Shown here: one piece after another, positions 40,540 to 51,002 of the stretch
How positions within the stretch are numbered: position 1 is the first letter of the stretch
Layout: the number at the start of each line of letters is the position of its first letter
Assembly: GCF_000972845.2 (NCBI RefSeq)
Contig: NC_040011.1
Span: 24,532,379 to 24,596,378, forward strand
Reading direction: 5' to 3'
DNA: 64,000 bases
From: Larimichthys crocea
Lineage: Eukaryota; Chordata; Actinopteri; Sciaenidae
Program-made: the position numbers and the translations under genes
The notes under the pieces: generated by a model
The model's input: the letters and a program-made list of their open reading frames with translations, nothing else
What the model was told of the DNA's origin: nothing
Database searches by the model: none

Positions 40540-41347
40540 CTAATATTTAGTTGTAAATCCTTTGCTTGCAATAACTGCACAAGTCTGTGACTTATTGACA
40601 TCACCAAGCTTTTGCTTTCTTCTTTTGTGATGCCTTTCTAGGCTTTGACCGTAGCCTCTTTCAGTTGTTTACTCCCTTCAGTCTCCTCTTAAGCAGGTAA
40701 AATGCATGCTCTATAGAGTTTAAGTCTGGAGATTGACTTGGCCGGTGTAAAACCTTCCACTTCTTATCCCTGATGAACTCCTTTGTTGTTTTGTCAGTGT
40801 GTTTTGGGTCATTATCCTTCTTCATGATGAAGGATCTCCATTCAGGTTGGTTGCATGTTTCTTTAAATTACAGACAAAATGTTTCTGTAGACCTCTGAGT
40901 TAATTTTGGTGCTGCCATCATGTGTTACATCATCAGTGAAGATTAATGAGATTAAAGCCTGGCCTTTATATTCTTCTTGCTAATAAGTGGTTTACATCTT
41001 CTGGTGTAGCCTCTGTACTTTTGTTCATGTAGTCTTCTGTGAATAGTAGATTGTGATACCTTCACTCCTGCCCTCTGGAGGTTGTTGCCGATGCCACTAA
41101 CAGTTGTTTTAGGGTCTTTCTTTAGCGCTCTCACAATATTTCTGTCGTCCACTGCTGTCGTTTTCCTCAGTCTACCTGTTTGATGTCTGTTACTCAGTAC
41201 ACCAGTGGTTTCTCTCTTCTTCAGGACAATCCAAATGGTTGTACTAGCTATAGCCATTGTTTGTGCAAAGGCTCTGATTGACTTTCCATCTTCTCTCAGC
41301 TTCACAATAGCTTGTTTTTCACCCATAGACAGCTCTCTGGTGTTCAT
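40540..41347 (-). pseudogene. Tc1-like transposase, internal deletion
   Basis: The role of the family is cut-and-paste transposition at TA sites by a DNA-binding plus DDE nuclease protein. The start is Met at 41347 (MNTRELSMGEKQAIV). The first about 131 codons are open and hold the paired-like helix-turn-helix region (residues about 10-110), with GRLRKT where these proteins have the GRPR-type hook. The frame stops at 40952, where the sequence jumps over roughly 250 or more bases of the usual family body. The missing part includes the first catalytic Asp (WTDE motif). Downstream in another frame the second Asp (KKDNDPKHT, near 40796-40826) and the Glu (PDLNSIEH, 34 residues after that Asp) are still readable, followed by a further stop and the C-terminal ASKG...TKY-type end with the stop at 40540-40542. 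Dead gene. Confidence 0.85.
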
Positions 41348-41489
41348 GTTGGTTAAAACCTCTAACTATAAATGCACAGGCAAAACCCAAATCTAAAACT
41401 GAGTGTAGACATTCAGCGCTAGTTATTGTTTGAATAATCAATGTAACAGGAGGCTCCTGGGCAACAAAACACACATGTCAGTCACATGT

Positions 41490-41703
41490 TTACAATACTT
41501 TTGCTCACGTGAAAAACGTGTGGGTTTAAACAAAAGGTGCTATCTTCTACATTGTGTATCAGATCAAGATGTAAATACCTGGAAATAAAAGCTGAAATGT
41601 TCTTATGTGTCTTATATTCATATTTTGATGTCAAACCCAAATGTTTTCTACAGCAAAAATAAAAGAATTGGCCTCACTGTTCCAATACTTTTGGAGGAGA
41701 CTG
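41490..41703 (-). repeat. Remaining terminal repeat of the Tc1 element (IR/DR type)
   Basis: The outer motif (ccaatacttttggagg plus strand, 41682-41697) and inner motif (caatacttttgctcacgtg, 41494-41512) are direct repeats about 190 bases apart inside one terminal repeat, the IR/DR arrangement known for many fish Tc1 elements. Its partner at the other end is missing. Confidence 0.75.
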
Positions 41704-41705
41704 TA

Positions 41706-44700
41706 TGCAGTATGTGAAATAAGACACGTTATAAATGAACTAACCAGAATTCAATTAAAATACCAGCAGCAGGAAGAGAGGATTTTCTCGATCATTTTTC
41801 TTTCCAACTCAAACATTTCTGCAGTTTGTTGCCTTTTAATTTTTCCTCTCTCCTTCAAAGCATCTGCTTCCTTCTATCATTAATTGTGCCTCTCGTGTCT
41901 TACAACCCCCCCCTTTCTTCTTGATCTCAGTGTTTGTGCGTGTTGTTTGTCTAATGCCTTTTTCAATTATTGATGGCTCCTCTGGATTTTAATCTTTTAT
42001 ATATTAAAAGTCAATTTACAGTGAACATGAATGCATTAAACACCCACGAATATTCATTTACCAATTCTGAAAATGAAGAAGAGGGAGCACATGCGAAGCT
42101 CTTTCACTAGAGTGAGATATACGTACAAAAGAAACACTCTATTATGTTAAGATAAATGTGCAGCAGCTGTTTCACCATTGAAAATATTACAGCATTGCGA
42201 CAGCATCCTGGTACGAGTGAGCACAGTATGAAAACATAAAACCTTCCTGCTTTATTTGTGATTGTAAATTTCAGTTCACATGTTCAGCTGTGTACAGTAT
42301 TTCTGAAGATACTGAAACAGTCTGTTGGCCCTTTATTAATAAAACAGAATTCACCTGATCACAGCTATTTCATCTTTAATATGAAAGAAGAGTGACACGC
42401 TGCCTTGACAGAAGATAAAAGACAAAGAAGAAAATGGGTCTCATCACAGCAGGAGGGACTGGGGAGTTAGTTTGGGGTGTGTTGGTGGAAAATGTTGTCA
42501 GATGGTTCTCAAAAGTTTTCAATACAGAACAGTTTGTGTTGAAGTCTTTATCACAGTTTGAGGAATTTTCCAGTTCTGGCAGTACTATATGACATATTTA
42601 TTTACATATATATGGCATATTATATTTGCACTTTGCTGCGTGTAACACACAAGATGATTCAACCCATGATTCAGCCAGTTTATGGAAGCTTTTACTGTAC
42701 AGTTGTTGTTCTATGGAGACGCCCAGTGCCCGTCTGGTTTTCCTAAAGGAAAATTGTTGGATGAACAGGAAACAGGGCGTCCTACGTGTTTGGCAGGACA
42801 TATGAGGGTAAAGAATTCTGGACAAACTGACCTCAAAAACACCAAAGCAGTGACTGTTCAGCATCAAACATGGTGCCAAAGTCAAAACATAATGGTCTCA
42901 CTGATACCCCCACATCAAAAAGGTGCAATCTGTGATCCAGACCCAAACATAAATGGTCACCTCACCACTAAAAACAAAACAAAAAACTGGAACATATTTG
43001 TGAATTGTGTAAAGCCCAATAATTTCAATTATGATCAGCTTAAAAAACATGTAAAAAAATAATCTTTCATCATTAAGATATCTCTTCATTTGTCCCATGG
43101 GAATTTAGCACATGATTTCTACTATTATTATTATTTTTACTGCATAGGCAACTGTCTTATTCTATAGTAAGTGTGGTGTTGACAGGCTGATTAATCTGAC
43201 TGACAGGGTTAATTACATGCTAATTACTTGCTAACTAACACCTGCTAAAGTGCTAAACACAATGTTGTTAGAGGTTGCATTATATTCGTTTAAGGCTACT
43301 TTGATCTTGGTTTGATAATATGAATTTATTGGGGTGTCATGGCCAAAATGTTGACCACAAAGGCCAAAACCACCCAACAGAATAATAACACAACTTTTAA
43401 CAGCAGTAAACTGCAACATACACATTAATGCAGCAGTAATATTAATCCAGCTTTGATGTCTTTGTCTGGCTTTATATACTGCAAAACAGTGATACCAGAA
43501 AGCTTCTTTTTGTTTGTGCCTGTCTGTTTGAGAGTGAGAGACAGCGGTGGTTGAGCGACACCGATACTGAATGAGGAGAGAGAGCGCCTTTCTTGGCAAC
43601 TTTCTTTAAGGGCCATGGTATGATTCCTGCCCTGCTTTGTTTCTTCTAGCATGTTAAATAAAACCTTGACATATTTCATGTTTCAGCCTGACATTGACTG
43701 ACATGACAGGCACAATAACTAGGAAGTTAGTTACCTGTTAGACTGGAGACAAATCACCAGTGTGTCATGCATCATCAAACAGAAAATTAAAGTAATTTTG
43801 TGATGTGTTCAACTCATAAAGTAGATACTTTATTGTATTGTTGCAGCTATCTCCTCATCTGAGGTTCAGACAAGCAGTGTAGATGTACAAGCTTTATCTA
43901 CTTGTACTGGAACGATTCTGGTAGACTGGTTTGTTGAAGCTCAGTGATAAAAAAAGGGGAAAAAAGCCCAACATGCTGACAGATGATATCCCTCCTCTGT
44001 GGTTATAGAGTGTTATATAACTGTAAATAACACCCTCCTAAAATCATTTGCCCTCATCGTATTTTCTAGAACCATACTCACGTTCATAAGTGACTTTTGT
44101 CAGGGTGTCTATGATTAAATGGTTGAAGAGCACAAAGATCACTGTGCACTTTCACCGGATTTTAGAGGGATGTGTGAGGTTATATTACCGTTGTCAAGGT
44201 CAGCGGTTTGAAAGGGCGACAAAGTGCATTATGCACACCTCCATTTGGCCCTCTCCCATGAGATCTGTGAAAATAAAATTACCCAACATCTCGGATTGTG
44301 GCATTCATCAAAAAGCACTTGTGCAGGCATTTATTCAAGTATTTACTCTCAGATGCCATTTCAGAAAGGTCAAAAGGGGATTTTTTTTTTTACTACCTTT
44401 TGTCTCTGTGGATGTGTTTCGGTGTCTCTTTACTCTCAGTGATGGTGAGAGCACACACCTCGCTATGATAGAGGGCAAAAACAGAGTTCAATTTTTCAGT
44501 TAATGCGTTCGGACGGGCATTTTCTCTCTGTGGTGCAGAAGTTCTGTTTACCTCAGTGTGGCTTATCATTCATTTAGAGTTGTTTTAGATAAAGGCATAA
44601 ATCTCTCAGTGGCACAGAGGCAACAAAACATCAACAACATGGGAAGGTCACAAGAAAAGTCTTTTAATGTTTAATGCAGCCCTGACATTCCCTTTGTCAA

Positions 44701-44964
44701 GCTGCTCCTAACAGTTTTGAAAAGACGAAACTCAACAAACACTCCCAATTCTAAAATCCATATTTAATTTTTCATATATGTTTTTTTCAGTTCAAGGTTA
44801 TGATGTGAGCCTTGTGAGTGGATTTCACTCCTTGCATTTGACAGTTGATTTCTCTTCAGTCGGAGCTTATGTCTTTCTGATGTTCTGGTTTCTGCATAAA
44901 GCCTTTCAGAATGTAATGAACGGGTCAACTGTTGCCTGATTTATAGCAACTGTCTATTCTATGC
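41706..44964. other. Gene-free unique DNA, 3.3 kb
   Basis: No exon supported. The longest frames, 42682-43062 (plus, 126 codons) and 44090-44503 (plus, 137 codons), have no recognisable domain, no clear splice sites and ordinary AT-rich composition, so I treat them as chance. A frame at 43231-43599 (minus) is likewise unsupported. Confidence 0.4.
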
Positions 44965-46480
44965 GATTTCCACAGACTGGAAAGCAAACCAGCACAGTGT
45001 AACCCAGCTTAATTGAGTTTGGTAGTGAACATCCCTCCCCAGCATTATATCTTCCTACTTGGTTTCAAACCAGCTGCTCATTCAACAGAAGCTGGTTGTG
45101 ACCACATGCTGTGCGTTTTTGGTGCCCATGTGGCATTGAAAGATCACATTTTATTCTTCTCCCTCCAAGAAAAGACATATTGTACTGGCCAGTACGGACC
45201 CCAAATATTCTCCAGCTCCCCATTTCTCACCATGGTGATAATGTGGTTAGATGTGGTCTCTGTGCTTTCCTTGGTTTTATAAATGCCACTTGAAAGACCA
45301 TACCTCAACAAATGCTTTTTTCATACATAACAGATGGAGATTAAGTTACAGTGTTAACTCCATCTCCATCTGTCATTATGAATGATGTTAGGTAATATCA
45401 CCATGAGTCCTGCTCCTAAGTTGGATAATGTCTGTTTCTGTTACAGTTTGGAGAAAACTCCCTAGATTCAGTTTGATTTCAACTGCCCGTGGCAGAGGCT
45501 ATTTGGTATAAAGTTTGTGAATTATTGTTCTCATTGTTAAAATAAAAATATTTACACTGACAACCAGCATGAGATAATGATGTTCAAGGCAAACTACAAT
45601 CCTGACCTCCACAACAAAACTCTGTGATGAATGCTATTCTACTTCTTGTGCTTCATTATGTTAGTTTAAAACATAACAAGCTCATCAGCAACATCACAAG
45701 CCACTAAATACAGTATAAACACTGACATGTTACAACGGGCTGCTATTGCTTTCCTGATGTCAGCCAAAGAATTCAGTGAATGTTCTCACTGTTTAAATAA
45801 AAACATTACACTGACAACCAACATGAGATGTGCTATTGCTGTTAAAGACAAACACCCACCATCGTGAACTCCATGACTTAACTTGTCACTGCAAAATGAA
45901 AACCATACATCTCCACTTTTAATAACTTTTATCTATATATAAATGTGCATATTCTCTTCCATCTATGGTCAACATTTAGGATCTTATTGATGAAAAGATG
46001 TTTTGTTACATCATGTATGCAGGGTAGATAGAAAGAGAGCTTTGTATAAAAATGTTTTGAGTTTAATCGTGTCTCATTGTAGGGTTTAGATTTATTTTGT
46101 AAGCTATTTTGTAAGCACTTCGTCATGTTTAAAATAAATTTTACCTGACAGATCATCTCATTGGCAACATCACCAACCCACTAAATACAGTGTAAACACC
46201 GCCTAACAGTGTTTTTGTTATCACCCAAAGAGAGGGAACCTCCGGGCTGTTGATATTAGTGCTGTCAAAATTGGCATGGACTCTTTGATTTCCACAAACT
46301 GGGAAGCAAACTCGCACAATGTAACCCAGCCTGCTGACAACCAGCATGAGATGGGATACTGATGTTCAAAACAAACACAGATCATCCTGACTTACACAAC
46401 ATAACTCTGTGAATATTTGAAACATCACTTTTACCGGACAGACCAGCTCATTAGCAACACTGCAGTCGGTGTTAGCCAGT
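44965..46480 (+). repeat. Degenerate tandem array with at least three units
   Basis: Three kinds of block recur in the same orientation. Block A (gatttccaca, actgg, aagcaaac, tgtaacccagc) is at 44965-45008 and 46287-46330. Block B (ctgacaaccagcatgagat and flanks, some with preceding aaataaaaa) is at about 45543-45625, 45793-45880 and 46333-46420. Block C (agctcatcagcaacatcac, cactaaatacagt) is at about 45675-45722, 46150-46199 and in part 46441-46470. Spacing is uneven (about 255 and 523 bases between B copies), so parts have been lost or inserted. No coding capacity. Unit origin unknown. Confidence 0.6.
45325..45380 (+). other. Strong hairpin-forming inverted repeat
   Basis: A 12-base arm (acagatggagat, 45330-45341) pairs perfectly with 45362-45373. 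Outside it cataa pairs with ttatg across a small bulge, and inside it agtta pairs with taact. The total of about 56 bases is pre-miRNA-like in size, though the terminal loop is short. It lies inside the degenerate array but outside its repeated blocks. No further evidence of transcription. Confidence 0.4.
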
Positions 46481-46902
46481 GTTTTCTCCCTCAGTGTCAA
46501 ATGTTTAGCTATTCCTCTTCCTTTAGTCATAACAGCACATGTAATTAATGTTGATTATTTGCAAGGCTCCAAATGGAAGCACAGCACTGCACTTAATCAA
46601 TGCTGTTGTTAACCAGCCCTCAGTAACCGGTACAGGCTGACTCTCTCTGCAGCCAATTTGGGTTGTGAACTCTGTGATTATTACCACAGGGCTGTCTTTG
46701 AAATATTCTCTCGTTTCAACTTGACCAATATTTAATTTTCAATCAATAAAAGTGGCGTTGTGACATCCCCTGTCCTTCAATGCATAAGTCCAGGCTCACA
46801 CGCGAGATCGCACGACAGACAGGTTTGGTACTTTTCTGTTTTATTTCACAATTCTATTATATTTTTGAATTTTGAATATTTATAGTTAATAGAGCAGGGT
46901 TA
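46481..46902. other. Gene-free DNA, possible conserved non-coding element
   Basis: Positions 46530-46740 are repeat-free and contain clustered homeodomain- and POU-type cores (gtaattaatgttgattatttgcaa region, ttaatcaatg) plus tgattattaccacag. No frame. Conservation is not tested. Confidence 0.3.
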
Positions 46903-46990
46903 TAAATCAAACTGTTGATTAAATACTGGGAACTAAAAATAAAAATTAAATCAAACTGTTGATTAAATACTGGGAACTAAAAATAAAAAT
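46903..46990 (+). repeat. Perfect 44-bp tandem duplication
   Basis: Two adjacent, identical 44-base units (46903-46946 and 46947-46990), starting taaatcaaactgttgat. Identity of the units implies a recent duplication or slippage event. Confidence 0.9.
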
Positions 46991-48830
46991 GAACGCCTGA
47001 CTTAATTGTTTTGCTTATTTCCATGCCTTTGTTTTTATTGATTTTCATTCATAGTTGTGTTTTTATCTAATTATATTTTTATAATAATCTCTTTGTAAAT
47101 CAACGTTCATTATTAATGTGCCTGAAATAGTGTCTGACATCAGGTCCATATTAGCTTCAGAGCTCACAACTGCATGTGTTGGAATTGAATCTTCATCAAG
47201 GATCGCCTCTGTGCTCCTCCAGCCCCACTTGTCTCTCTTTACTCTGAATTGTCTAATAAATGCATAAGTAACCCTAAAACAACTAAAGTCATCATTGAGA
47301 AGAAAGTGACTATTTGGTTGGAGTCCTGGAAATTGAAAGGATTTGTTTAAATAGCTCTGTTTAGAAAGTAATTATTATTTTATTCTTCAAACATCCTCGG
47401 CTATCTTCAACAGGAATGCTAATTTCAAAGACCCACGGGCGTTTCATTTTCTCAGAATTCGGTCCTCTCTTAGCACTAAAGCAGTTTTTCTCAGGGCTTT
47501 TTTTTTTAGGCTTTTTAATTTCTGTAGCCTTGTGTGCTTAATAAGGCATTGCTGCAGCAGGGCTATTATCTCAGCTGCTGCTAACACAGACCTGGAAAGT
47601 AACAATACAACCAAAAATCACATCACCACCGTTTTTTCTCCTTTTCATCTCGCAGACGCTCCAAGTGTCAGTCTTTCATTGTCTACCTCTTGCTATAATA
47701 ACAAAAGGAGGCATTTAATTATCTCAAGTTGAATTATCAGAGTATCTAAAGTGTGCTTTCTAATTATACTACTGACTTTTTTTTGTAAATGTCATTTGCC
47801 AAAGATCTGAATACCATTCTCGGTAGGTGTATGTGAAATTGCTTCCTCTTTATTTTAGCCATTCATTGTGCTGTTGCGGCTATTCACTGTCTCCCCAAAG
47901 AGCTAAATTCTTCCGTTTTGGCGGGGTTGAATAGATGCATTGCTATTAGGCTGCTGCAGGTATTTATGTGCATGACTCAAAAGTTCACCTTTGTTACAGA
48001 CTGAAAGGAGGAGCTCACATAGAGCGTCATTCATCCACTGAGTGCTGTCTTTAAAGGTTAGACTTGATAAGATGAGACGTGTGCGAATTAGTATTTATTA
48101 TAAAAATAATATATATATTTTTGTACTAAGATTCACAGAAAATGATGGCATATATGTATTTGTTTTTAACTTAACCACAGTTGAGTCCATACAGTTGTAT
48201 CAGAGCTGTATTAAGTCACTGCTAATGTAAACTCAACATTTGCTGTTTCTCCTAAAAACAAATTGGGTTTTAATGTGAAGCAATCACAGGAAATGCAATT
48301 TATTTTAAACAGAGGTGAGCACCGACTGCAACCATTGATCCAAAATGCATCTGCAAAAAAAAAAAAAAGACTTGATCATTTGATGCATTTCTTTTAAGCG
48401 TATTCATTTTTAAATGTGACAGCTCCTTGGTAAGGAAACAAACTCCCTCTATGCATGCATGTGCAGCATGAAACAAACTGAGATTGTTTGGCTGTGCTGT
48501 AAATAGGTAAGTTTGATTATTTAAGATGCAGTTGCTGCTCTGTTTTATTTCTGGTTAAGAAACTGCTCGATGAGTGTTTGCTGTTGTTTGTGTTACTATA
48601 GTAACCATGGGCATTACCAGATCAACCAGGACTGAAATCTTACAATTTAATGCACCTGTTGTTGGGGTCAGTTTTTTGAGTTGTTTTTATTCACGTTACA
48701 TATTGCAGTACATCCAGATTTTCTGGGGTCTGGTTGAAATGTTTCACCATTAATTGTAAAATGCTGCTGGATGTTTAAAACGTTTTCGAGGTGGGATTTG
48801 GGCCTATGGCTCTAAAGCATTTTTGGAGAG
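46991..48830. other. Gene-free unique DNA
   Basis: Positions 47480-47750 are repeat-free and dense in E-box (cagctg) and TAAT cores, a possible regulatory element. An A-run lies near 48355-48369. No exon supported. Confidence 0.35.
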
Positions 48831-48847
48831 GGTTAGGGTTAGGGTTA
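48831..48847 (+). repeat. Short telomere-like motif
   Basis: ggttagggttagggtta, about two and a half TTAGGG units. Too short to indicate a former chromosome end. A chance or repair-derived origin is plausible. Confidence 0.6.
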
Positions 48848-49970
48848 TTCTATCACATAGAATAGCTTAAATGTGTATGGTTTAGTTAAAGTGATACTTC
48901 AGAGATGTAGTTTCCCAGAGTCAGGAACTAATAAACACCTACCTTTTTTGTAGTCTGAAGTTATGTTATACAATTGTTGAGTGCCTATAGGATCAAATAA
49001 CATAATTATGTTCACATCCAGGAATTAAGTGAAACTAAGCAAATATGTTAAGGGATGTTTTATTGCTGTACTTGAATAAGTAAGCAACAGTCGCAAAAAT
49101 ATATTTTTTAAAAAGCGTTTCAGTTTCTTCCCTGAAGGCTGTAAAGGGTAAGACTCCTCTACTGTTTTTGTCAAATGCAAGAAAATTATTAAAGTTTATG
49201 ATGGATGATGCTCAGTAAAGCTAATTTGCACTTGCAAATCCAAACTGAATGTGAATGCTGTGCAAAGATGAATATATCGCCTCGACTGTAGACTCCCCAA
49301 CTGTATTGCAGAACTCAATTCCTCTCCGTGAAACGATCATCTTCTTATCCCACTAATTGGAGAAAATGAGAAGGAGGGGGAAAGTGTTTTCAGACCAAAT
49401 TGCTCATTTGCAAGAAACGTAATAGAACTGATTGTAGGAAATTGCTGATTTTTAGACATCTTACTCTGGTTATGTCTATGTCGCTGGTTATGTTATGCTG
49501 GAGAGGAATAAAATAATTGTCAAGAATGTGTTCTTGTCAGACAAGTCAGTCCTCCTCAACCACTGTGTGAAGCTGAGTCAGTGGGTCTGAGTGGATTAGC
49601 TAGTTCTGCTCAGAATAAATATAAACTATAATTTTAAGTGCATCACTCACATCAAGGTTATTTATGAGGCAGGCACTGTTAACAAAGTATTAATGGAGCA
49701 CATTGTACCAAAATTAAGAGACACCACAGGGCCAGCATTGTGCTGCTCCATGTAAGACTGTATTGGTCCATTTAACTTAAGAATGAAAGCCCAGAAAGAA
49801 AAACTGTCAGCACAGTGGATTTTTAAAAAGTTCATTTTAAAACTTTGGCAATTACAAACTCCATCATATCAATCGTTTTCTAACTTCGAGCATAGTATCC
49901 CAACATCTCTGAATAATGCGTTCATATTGGACGATTTCACATATAACAATTTACATCCAGTGCCAAAGCG
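48848..49970. other. Gene-free unique DNA
   Basis: AT-rich; no exon, RNA gene or repeat recognised. Confidence 0.4.
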
Positions 49971-50026
49971 GAAAGTTTTGCCAATCAGGTGAGAACAGTA
50001 CTTCTCACCTGATTGGCACACCTTTC
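49971..50026 (+). other. Perfect 17-bp stem hairpin
   Basis: Positions 49979-49995 (tgccaatcaggtgagaa) are exactly complementary to 50002-50018, with a 6-base loop (cagtac). After a short mismatch, a further five pairs (gaaag at 49971-49975 with ctttc at 50022-50026) extend the stem. A stem this long and perfect stands out in the window. It could be a small palindrome from a mobile element, an extrusion-prone cruciform or a small RNA precursor; the sequence does not decide. Confidence 0.6.
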
Positions 50027-50103
50027 TGTGAGAGATGGGAGGAATTCCAAAGCTGGTCTTTGTAAAGTCTCTGCCTTCAACATTTGTGTGTGGCAAATAT
50101 GGT

Positions 50104-50582
50104 AAAGGATAAGTCTGACATCTTGGGAAATACAATTATTTTCTTGTCTATGCAGTGAATAGGAAGCAGCCAACAGCTAGCAGCTAACATAGCTTAGCAT
50201 AAAGACTGGAACGAGGGACTCCAAAAGTAACAAAGTACAACATGGACAATTGCAAGGCAACCAGTGGAGTCTCATAGAAATTACCCTTAAAACTGGTCAG
50301 GTACTTAACCCTCCATAAAAAAAGCCAAACTGTCATTTTCACACTACAGTATTTGTATGGATTAAACAAACGAGATACGTGTTAATTAGTGAACTTTAAA
50401 GGGTGCTAGTAGGTGGATTTTATTACCTTAAGACAGAGCATGGCTAGCTGTTCAAACCCTGTTTTACTCACTGCTGCTGTTAATGCTTAATTAGCTTACA
50501 GACATGAGAGTTGTATGAACCTTTTTGTCGACCACTCTACTATAAAGTCAAAATAAGTGTTTTTCCCAAAATGTCACATTTC
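50104..50582 (+). repeat. Family P inverted-repeat element, full-length copy P4
   Basis: The left end (gacatcttgggaaatacaatta, 50117-50138) and right end (aaataagtgtttttcccaaaatgtcac, about 50551-50577) are inverted relatives. Internal blocks include agcttagcataaagactgga (50191-50210), tagtaggtggattttattacctt (about 50408-50430) and acagacatgagag (50499-50511). About 480 bases, non-coding. It lies 40 bases upstream of the solo LTR. Confidence 0.6.
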
Positions 50583-50621
50583 GGATAGATCATGGTTAAA
50601 GCAAATAAATGGTCAAAGTAT

Positions 50622-50998
50622 TGTGACGGCTCCTGGCCTGGGTTCTGCTTGCAGTGTGCTGTTGTGTTTTGTCTCTTGCAGGTTGGAGGCAGTCCTGTTA
50701 TTAGGTCGACTAGGAGCACCTGGCCAGCGCTCCCAGTCAGGCCTATTTAACCCCGCCTCATCAGACGCCCTCGCTCTCTTTGTTCTGCCTCATCCAGACA
50801 TCATAACCAGCGAGCTGGTTTTGTTTTGTGTTTGTTCATTTTTGCACTAACAACATGCACTACACATTTACCATCACACCCATACACTCACCTACACCAC
50901 TGATGCAGATTTTCACATCTCATACAAGTATTTACTTTAATAAACTTTGGTTTGGGCACATCTCCTCTTTTGTTGCGGCCCACGAGCCGGTCGTAACA
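50622..50998 (+). mobile_element. Solo LTR of an LTR retrotransposon
   Basis: A 377-base segment starts tgtgacggctcc and ends ccggtcgtaaca, so it has the canonical TG...CA ends with short inverted similarity (TGTGACG against TGTTACG on the complement). It is flanked by the 4-base direct repeat gtat at 50618-50621 and 50999-51002, a target duplication. Inside are a TATA-like box (ctatttaa at 50743-50750) and a polyadenylation signal (aataaa, 50939-50944), giving plus-strand orientation. No internal gag or pol follows, so it is best read as a solo LTR left by recombination between two LTRs. Size and 4-base duplication suit a Ty3/gypsy element. Confidence 0.8.
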
Positions 50999-51002
50999 GT
51001 AT

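Larger units (their letters stand above)
40504..41705 (-). mobile_element. Tc1/mariner-family DNA transposon, one end lost
   Basis: The 5' end of the element (minus strand) is intact. Reading inward from the TA at 41704-41705, it starts cagtctcctccaaaagtatt and forms a terminal region of about 210 bases with an inner repeat of the outer motif (cacgtgagcaaaagtattg, about 41494-41512). The other end, which should repeat this in inverse, is absent: the element stops near 40504 just after the transposase stop codon. The body encodes a damaged transposase (separate entry). Total 1.2 kb against the usual 1.6 kb. It can no longer be mobilised as a unit with two ends. Confidence 0.85.

Noticed and set aside
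42682..43062. 126-codon plus-strand frame
   Set aside because: No recognisable domain, AT-rich composition like its surroundings, no clear splice sites or promoter, and antisense frames overlap it.
44090..44503. 137-codon plus-strand frame
   Set aside because: No domain, and a second frame overlaps it on the same strand. Length is within chance expectation for 64 kb of six-frame sequence.
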